From an uncultured Acidimicrobiaceae bacterium (lineage in GTDB: Bacteria > Actinomycetota > Acidimicrobiia > Acidimicrobiales > Ilumatobacteraceae), in assembly GCA_903904615.1 (NCBI GenBank), contig CAIVDG010000246.1, forward strand, positions 1 to 9,948: 9,948 bases of DNA, in the 5' to 3' direction. Positions 6,488 to 9,948 of this stretch are shown piece after piece. The notes below the pieces were generated by a model. That model was not told where the DNA came from, made no database searches, and saw only the letters and a program-made list of their open reading frames with translations. Each line of letters begins with the position of its first letter. Positions within the stretch are counted from its first letter, which is position 1. Position numbers and translations under genes: made by a program.

Positions 6488-7260
6488 GCAACTTTTCCTG
6501 GAGTGAAGCATCTGACGAAGACGTCGACCTCCAATATTCGCCCTCTCGTTTTGCACTTCGCCCATTAGATGAATATCTCGCTGAGTACGCAACCCTCAGT
6601 CAGCCATTTCGTGGCGCATCGTTAGCGACACCGGGCCAACCACTTCTCATCTACATTCACGGCGGGTACTGGCAGAGACTGTCGGCTGGTGATTCTCTCT
6701 TTAGCGCCCCCGATGCCATCAAGCACGGTATTTCACTGCACGCAGTGGAATACACCTTGGCCCCACATGCAACGGTGCCGCAGATAATCGACGAATGCAT
6801 TGCCGATGTTTGTCGTGTTCTGGACGCGCTTCAACCTTCCCGCGTCGTGTTGGCGGGCTGTAGTGCGGGCGCTCACCTAGCGGCCATGTGCGCACGAGAT
6901 ACGTCGCTACAAGGCCGTATTCATGCTGTTGCATTGCTGAGTGGCATTTACGACGTGCGGCCCATTGTGCGCACTCCCACCAATGATCCACTTGGTCTCA
7001 CTGTCGAAACCGCAACCGAGATCAGCCCTCAGCTACTTCCATTCGTTGCCTCGCCAGCCGATGCATTGCTTGCGGTTGGTCGTTATGAATCAGAAGAGTT
7101 CATTCGACAGAACCGCGAGTATGGACAACTGTTGGAACACAACGGTGCACGCGTGACTATTGAAGTAGTGGACGACCGTGACCATTTCAATCTTCCGTAT
7201 GACCTGTTACGAGAGGGCACGTGCGTGGGAGACTGGGTACTCGCACAATTGAAAGGGTAA
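6484..7260 (+). CDS. Arylformamidase-like alpha/beta hydrolase (probable kynurenine formamidase)
   Basis: This is a 258-residue alpha/beta hydrolase that probably splits N-formylkynurenine into kynurenine and formate. It carries HGGYWQ with H59 (oxyanion-hole loop, the animal AFMID-type signature), the nucleophile S127 in GCSAGAHLA, and H234 in DRDHFNL. The acid is likely E202 in GRYESEEF, 32 residues before the histidine as in the mouse enzyme, where it is aspartate; that alignment is from memory. This type is unrelated to the metal-dependent bacterial KynB cyclase fold, so I do not use that symbol. It starts with GTG at 6484 inside the dioxygenase stop (GTGA), implying coupled translation, and kynureninase begins four bases after its stop. 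The neighbour is the main reason to prefer formamidase over a generic esterase. Confidence 0.82.
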   Translation: MSNFSWSEASDEDVDLQYSPSRFALRPLDEYLAEYATLSQPFRGASLATPGQPLLIYIHGGYWQRLSAGDSLFSAPDAIKHGISLHAVEYTLAPHATVPQIIDECIADVCRVLDALQPSRVVLAGCSAGAHLAAMCARDTSLQGRIHAVALLSGIYDVRPIVRTPTNDPLGLTVETATEISPQLLPFVASPADALLAVGRYESEEFIRQNREYGQLLEHNGARVTIEVVDDRDHFNLPYDLLREGTCVGDWVLAQLKG

Positions 7261-7264
7261 GGCA

Positions 7265-8446
7265 ATGACACTGCACGACGCATTCGCAAAAGCTGCTCAG
7301 TTAGACGCACACGACCCCCTTGCTGTGCAGCGTGCGCATTTCGATATCCCTGATGGGACGTTGTATTTCGATGGCAATTCGCTTGGGCCACTCACATTTC
7401 GGTCACGCGAAGCGCTTCATCAAACAATTGAGCACGAATGGCGTGAACGATTGATTCGCTCGTGGAATGAAAACTGGTTAGACATGCCTTTGCGGGTAGG
7501 CAACGCAATTGCTCCACTCATTGGCGCTGCAACCAACACGGTTATTTGTGCAGACAACACGTCAATCAATCTCAGTAAAGCCCTTCATGCAGCAGTTGCT
7601 CTGCGTCCTGACCGCACAGAGATAGTGGTGGACATCAATAATTTCCCCACCGACATCTACATTGCGCAAAGTGTGGCCTCTCAGTACGGGCTCACCCTTG
7701 TTGCTGTCACCGCAGATGAAATTGCCGGTGCAATCTCTCAGAACACGGCAGTGGTCACCGCTACCCACGTTGACTATCGCAGTGCGCGAATCCTTAATGC
7801 AGAAGAAATCACTCGTGTCGCACATCAACACGGCGCATTGATGGTGTGGGACCTTGCTCATACGGCCGGCGCAGTTCCCTTTGATGCTCAACAACTCGAT
7901 ACGGATTTCGCGGTGGGATGCGGGTACAAGTATTTGAATGGTGGGCCAGGCGCGCCTGCTTTCATTTATGTGGCGCCGCGTCTCCTTGAAGTCTCGGGTC
8001 AACCTCTCCAGGGGTGGTGGGGCCATGCCGAGCCATTCCAGTTCGAAGTTGACTACCGGCCAGCGCCTGGCATCTCACGTTTTCTCACCGGCACGGCCAA
8101 TGTTCTCAGTATGAAGTCGCTTGAGGCATCGCTTGAAGTCTTTTCAGGGGTCACCATGGCCCAAATTCGAGAGAAGAGCATGGCTCTCACCTCTTTCTTC
8201 GTGGAGCTGTTCGACCAGTTCTTGGCCGCCAAAGGCTTCACAATGGGTAGTCCTAGGGCCCCTGAACAGCGCGGAAGCCATGTGGCGCTTGGGTTTGCGG
8301 GTGGTAAGGCATTGGTGGAATCCATGGCCGAACGGGGTGTCATTGCCGATTTTCGGCCTCCCGACCTAATGAGATTCGGCTTTGCACCCCTCTATAACTC
8401 ATACGCCGACGTCGTGAAATTGGCAGAACACCTGGCCAACCATTGA
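7265..8446 (+). CDS. kynU: Kynureninase
   Basis: This PLP enzyme cleaves L-kynurenine to anthranilate and L-alanine (or 3-hydroxykynurenine to 3-hydroxyanthranilate). It has 393 residues, near the usual bacterial length. Family marks in order are LYFDGNSLGPL near the N-terminus, D196 in WDLAHTAG (contact to the pyridine nitrogen), the Schiff-base lysine K222 in GYKYLNGGPG, QGWWGH, RFLTGTANVLS, and the C-terminal DFRPPDLMRFGFAPLY. All expected segments are present, so it looks intact. The start has a good Shine-Dalgarno site, AAAGGG at 7252-7257, seven bases upstream and overlapping the end of the formamidase gene. It is third in the unit. Nothing here tells whether anthranilate is degraded, excreted or used for tryptophan or quinolone synthesis. 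Confidence 0.96.
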   Translation: MTLHDAFAKAAQLDAHDPLAVQRAHFDIPDGTLYFDGNSLGPLTFRSREALHQTIEHEWRERLIRSWNENWLDMPLRVGNAIAPLIGAATNTVICADNTSINLSKALHAAVALRPDRTEIVVDINNFPTDIYIAQSVASQYGLTLVAVTADEIAGAISQNTAVVTATHVDYRSARILNAEEITRVAHQHGALMVWDLAHTAGAVPFDAQQLDTDFAVGCGYKYLNGGPGAPAFIYVAPRLLEVSGQPLQGWWGHAEPFQFEVDYRPAPGISRFLTGTANVLSMKSLEASLEVFSGVTMAQIREKSMALTSFFVELFDQFLAAKGFTMGSPRAPEQRGSHVALGFAGGKALVESMAERGVIADFRPPDLMRFGFAPLYNSYADVVKLAEHLANH

Positions 8447-8472
8447 GTTAGGGGTGGATTTACAGGTAGTTT
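8443..8472 (+). promoter_or_regulatory. Possible promoter for the binding-protein gene
   Basis: TTGAGT (8443-8448, overlapping the kynureninase stop) and TAGTTT (8467-8472) are separated by 18 bases and resemble -35 and -10 boxes. The start point would be near 8479, giving a leader of about 50 bases. The matches are partial (four of six, and TANNNT). An independent promoter would fit a gene that looks more highly expressed than its upstream neighbours. Confidence 0.3.
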
Positions 8473-8526
8473 TTCTCTACTACCCAGTAACGGCGGGTAA
8501 CCGCCACATTCCTTAAAGGGGAAAAC
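8465..8526 (+). promoter_or_regulatory. Structured leader that can mask the binding-protein ribosome site
   Basis: Several pairings can be drawn between the kynureninase stop and the next start. Hairpin A pairs GGTAGT (8465-8470) with ACTACC (8479-8484). Hairpin B pairs GGCGG (8492-8496) with CCGCC (8501-8505) around a GTAA loop of the stable GNRA class. An alternative pairs TACCC (8481-8485) with GGGTA (8495-8499) and excludes both A and B. Most striking, 8469-8478 (GTTTTTCTCT) can pair with 8517-8526 (AGGGGAAAAC) over ten consecutive positions, two of them G-U, covering the whole Shine-Dalgarno site and enclosing hairpin B. No T-run follows, so it is not a terminator. It matches no riboswitch class that I recognise. 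Confidence 0.35.
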
Positions 8527-8528
8527 AC

Positions 8529-9656
8529 ATGAAGAAGAGTGTGCTGCGCGCAGGCGCAACATTGCTCGCTCTGTCACTCGTAGGCGTTGCCTGCGGTGGC
8601 GGTGACGACGCTTCCGGTAACGGTTGTGAAGGCGACTTGAAGATTGCATTCTTCGGCGCACTCACAGGCGACAATGGAAACCTTGGCCAAAACATCAAGA
8701 AGGGTCTCGACCTCGCAGTTGCTCAACACAACGCCGAGAACGCAGACAACCAACTCGTAGTTGAGGCTTACGACTCCCAGGGTGACCCCGACCAGGCACC
8801 TGCTCTTGCTGACAAGGCAATTGCAGATCCATGCGTCGTTGGCATCGTTGGACCTGCATTCTCTGGTGAGTCTGCAGCAGTCAACCCGAAGTTTGAAGAA
8901 GCAGGATTGCCAATCATTACTCCTTCGGCAACAAACCCAGCACTCTCCACCAACGGTTGGGACATCTTCCACCGTGCACTTGCAGGTGACGACAAGCAGG
9001 GTCCTGGCGCAGCAGCAAAGATTGTTGCTGACGGCAAGATGAAGGTCGGCGTTGTCGACGACAACTCTGAGTACGGCAAGGGTCTTGCTGACATCGTTCA
9101 GGAATCACTTGGCGACAAGGCAGTTGAACTCAACAGCCTCGACGCAGAAGCATCTGACTACTCAGCAATCATCACCGCAGCTAAGGACGCAGGCGTTGAC
9201 GCAGTGTTCTTCGGCGGTTATTACGCTGCAGCAGGCAAGCTTGCAAAGCAGATGGCAGACGCTGGCGTAACAGCAACCTTCTACTCAGGTGACGGATCAC
9301 TCGACGTTGGATTCATTGAGGCAGCAGGCCCAGCAGCAGAAGGCGCAATCCTTACCTGCACCTGTGCTCCATTCGACACCAACCCAGAGTTCCTCAAGGC
9401 ATTCCAAGATGCGAATGACGGAGAGAACCCAGCAACCTATGCAGCAGAGGCATACGACGCAGCATCCGTGTTCATTGCAGCCATCAAGGATGGCAAGACA
9501 ACACGCGCTGACATCCTCAGCTTCATCAACTCTTACGACGCTGCTGGCGTTACAAAGCAGTTGAAGTGGGACGAGACCGGCGAAGTCACTGGCTCCGCTG
9601 TGTACGCCTACGAAATCAAGGACGGCGCCATCAAGGGCATCGGCCTTATCGAGTAA
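8529..9656 (+). CDS. Branched-chain amino acid (HAAT)-type ABC transporter substrate-binding lipoprotein
   Basis: This is a 375-residue LivK-like receptor of the Peripla_BP_6 family, which captures an amino acid, amide or small organic acid outside the membrane for a LivHMGF-type ABC importer. The N-terminus is a lipoprotein signal: KK, a hydrophobic run, then VGVA-C22 and a Gly/Asp-rich linker. Glycine at the -3 position is a slightly irregular lipobox. The mature part opens with LKIAFFGALTGDNGNLGQ, followed by GIVGPAFSGES and PIITPSATNP, all typical. Four more cysteines (C33, C102, C277, C279, the last two as TCTC) could form disulfides. The start has a good Shine-Dalgarno site, AAAGGGG ending seven bases before the ATG. 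All 23 lysines use AAG, unlike the mixed use in kynureninase, suggesting high expression. The ligand is unknown; the context suggests an amino-acid-like molecule, perhaps related to tryptophan. Confidence 0.93.
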   Translation: MKKSVLRAGATLLALSLVGVACGGGDDASGNGCEGDLKIAFFGALTGDNGNLGQNIKKGLDLAVAQHNAENADNQLVVEAYDSQGDPDQAPALADKAIADPCVVGIVGPAFSGESAAVNPKFEEAGLPIITPSATNPALSTNGWDIFHRALAGDDKQGPGAAAKIVADGKMKVGVVDDNSEYGKGLADIVQESLGDKAVELNSLDAEASDYSAIITAAKDAGVDAVFFGGYYAAAGKLAKQMADAGVTATFYSGDGSLDVGFIEAAGPAAEGAILTCTCAPFDTNPEFLKAFQDANDGENPATYAAEAYDAASVFIAAIKDGKTTRADILSFINSYDAAGVTKQLKWDETGEVTGSAVYAYEIKDGAIKGIGLIE

Positions 9657-9681
9657 TCCTTAGGGACTACTAAAAGACTGG

Positions 9682-9720
9682 CAAACGGCCGGGGAACTTT
9701 GTTCCTCGGCCGTTTGTTTT
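9682..9720 (+). terminator. Strong intrinsic terminator after the binding-protein gene
   Basis: A 16-bp stem pairs 9682-9697 with 9701-9716 around a TTT loop, with a single G-U pair (9692 with 9706) and a GC-rich core (CGGCCG). It is followed by TTTTGT. It begins 25 bases after the binding-protein stop and precedes the permease gene. It would end most transcripts after the receptor and let a minority continue, or isolate the permease gene behind its own promoter. Confidence 0.93.
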
Positions 9721-9780
9721 GTCTACGCTGGAATAACCGTCACACAATGACATTGTCCAATTACAGAACTGGTTTCACCA

Positions 9781-9948
9781 ATGCCTGACTGGCTCATTAT
9801 CCGCACCTTTTGGGACCTCACCGTCACTGGTTTGGCGCTCGGATCCATCTACGCGTTGGTCGCACTTGGGTACACGTTGGTGTACGGCGTGTTGCGGCTC
9901 ATTAACTTTGCGCACTCTGAAATTTTCATGGTGGGCACGTTCGGTTCG
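9781..9948 (+). CDS. LivH-type ABC transporter permease, N-terminal part only
   Basis: Fifty-six codons are visible before the window ends. The segment LALGSIYALVALGYTLVYGV, followed by LRLINFAHSEIFMVG, is the characteristic start of LivH-family permeases of branched-chain amino acid (HAAT) importers; the protein would span the membrane and pair with a LivM-type permease. It lies 124 bases after the binding-protein stop, beyond the terminator, and should belong to the same importer. The start at 9781 has no clear Shine-Dalgarno site. A 13-codon reading frame (9747-9788) overlaps the start in another frame. Full length and partner genes lie outside the window. Confidence 0.93.
   Translation, partial: MPDWLIIRTFWDLTVTGLALGSIYALVALGYTLVYGVLRLINFAHSEIFMVGTFGS

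Noticed and set aside
7562..8026. Minus-strand open frame of 154 codons opposite kynureninase
   Set aside because: No recognisable motif; the plus strand carries kynureninase catalytic residues D196 and K222 in the same stretch.
8492..8505. Hairpin before the binding-protein gene as an intrinsic terminator
   Set aside because: The stem is only five base pairs and no T-run follows it.

Overview
The window is ordinary, gene-dense bacterial chromosome with moderately high G+C by eye (not counted). It holds ten protein genes and the first codons of an eleventh. The best guess for the host is an actinobacterium, possibly of the Acidimicrobiia or a similar aquatic lineage. The clues are the style of the Nudix protein (CxxC, then HWGRFGAAGLLLV), the Gly/Asp-rich lipoprotein N-terminus, TANNNT-type -10 boxes lying 6-7 bases from start codons, and many genes without a clear Shine-Dalgarno site. 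This placement is inference. I see no tRNA, rRNA, CRISPR array, insertion sequence or phage gene.

Layout. (1) Bases 1-45, minus strand: probable start of a divergent gene with a signal-peptide-like N-terminus. (2) Bases 95-3931, plus strand: a TauE/SafE-type membrane permease, an NAD-dependent short-chain dehydrogenase, and a molybdenum hydroxylase large subunit of the form II CoxL type. The last two overlap at ATGA. No small (2Fe-2S) or medium (FAD) partner gene is present in this unit. (3) Bases 5582-3928, minus strand: a Nudix hydrolase followed after 11 bases by an MFS transporter. The transporter is convergent with the molybdoenzyme gene, and the two stop codons share the four bases TTAA. 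(4) Bases 5648-8446, plus strand: a tightly packed unit of a TauD/TfdA Fe(II)/2-oxoglutarate dioxygenase, an arylformamidase-like alpha/beta hydrolase (GTGA overlap) and kynureninase (4-base gap). (5) Bases 8529-9948, plus strand: a lipoprotein binding protein of the branched-chain amino acid (HAAT) ABC family, a strong intrinsic terminator, and the start of a LivH-type permease cut by the window edge.

How it may fit together. The formamidase and kynureninase would convert N-formylkynurenine to kynurenine plus formate, then to anthranilate plus alanine. The usual first enzyme, tryptophan 2,3-dioxygenase, is absent here, and a 2-oxoglutarate dioxygenase takes the first position. The adjoining binding-protein transporter could import an amino-acid-like substrate for this pathway. 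The first unit looks like oxidation of an alcohol or aldehyde (dehydrogenase, then molybdenum hydroxylase) with an anion exporter, but its substrate cannot be read from the sequence.

The most unusual signals are the kynurenine module led by a 2-oxoglutarate dioxygenase, the orphan molybdoenzyme subunit, and the leader of the binding-protein gene. That leader contains a pyrimidine tract able to pair over ten bases with the ribosome binding site, together with other, competing hairpins.
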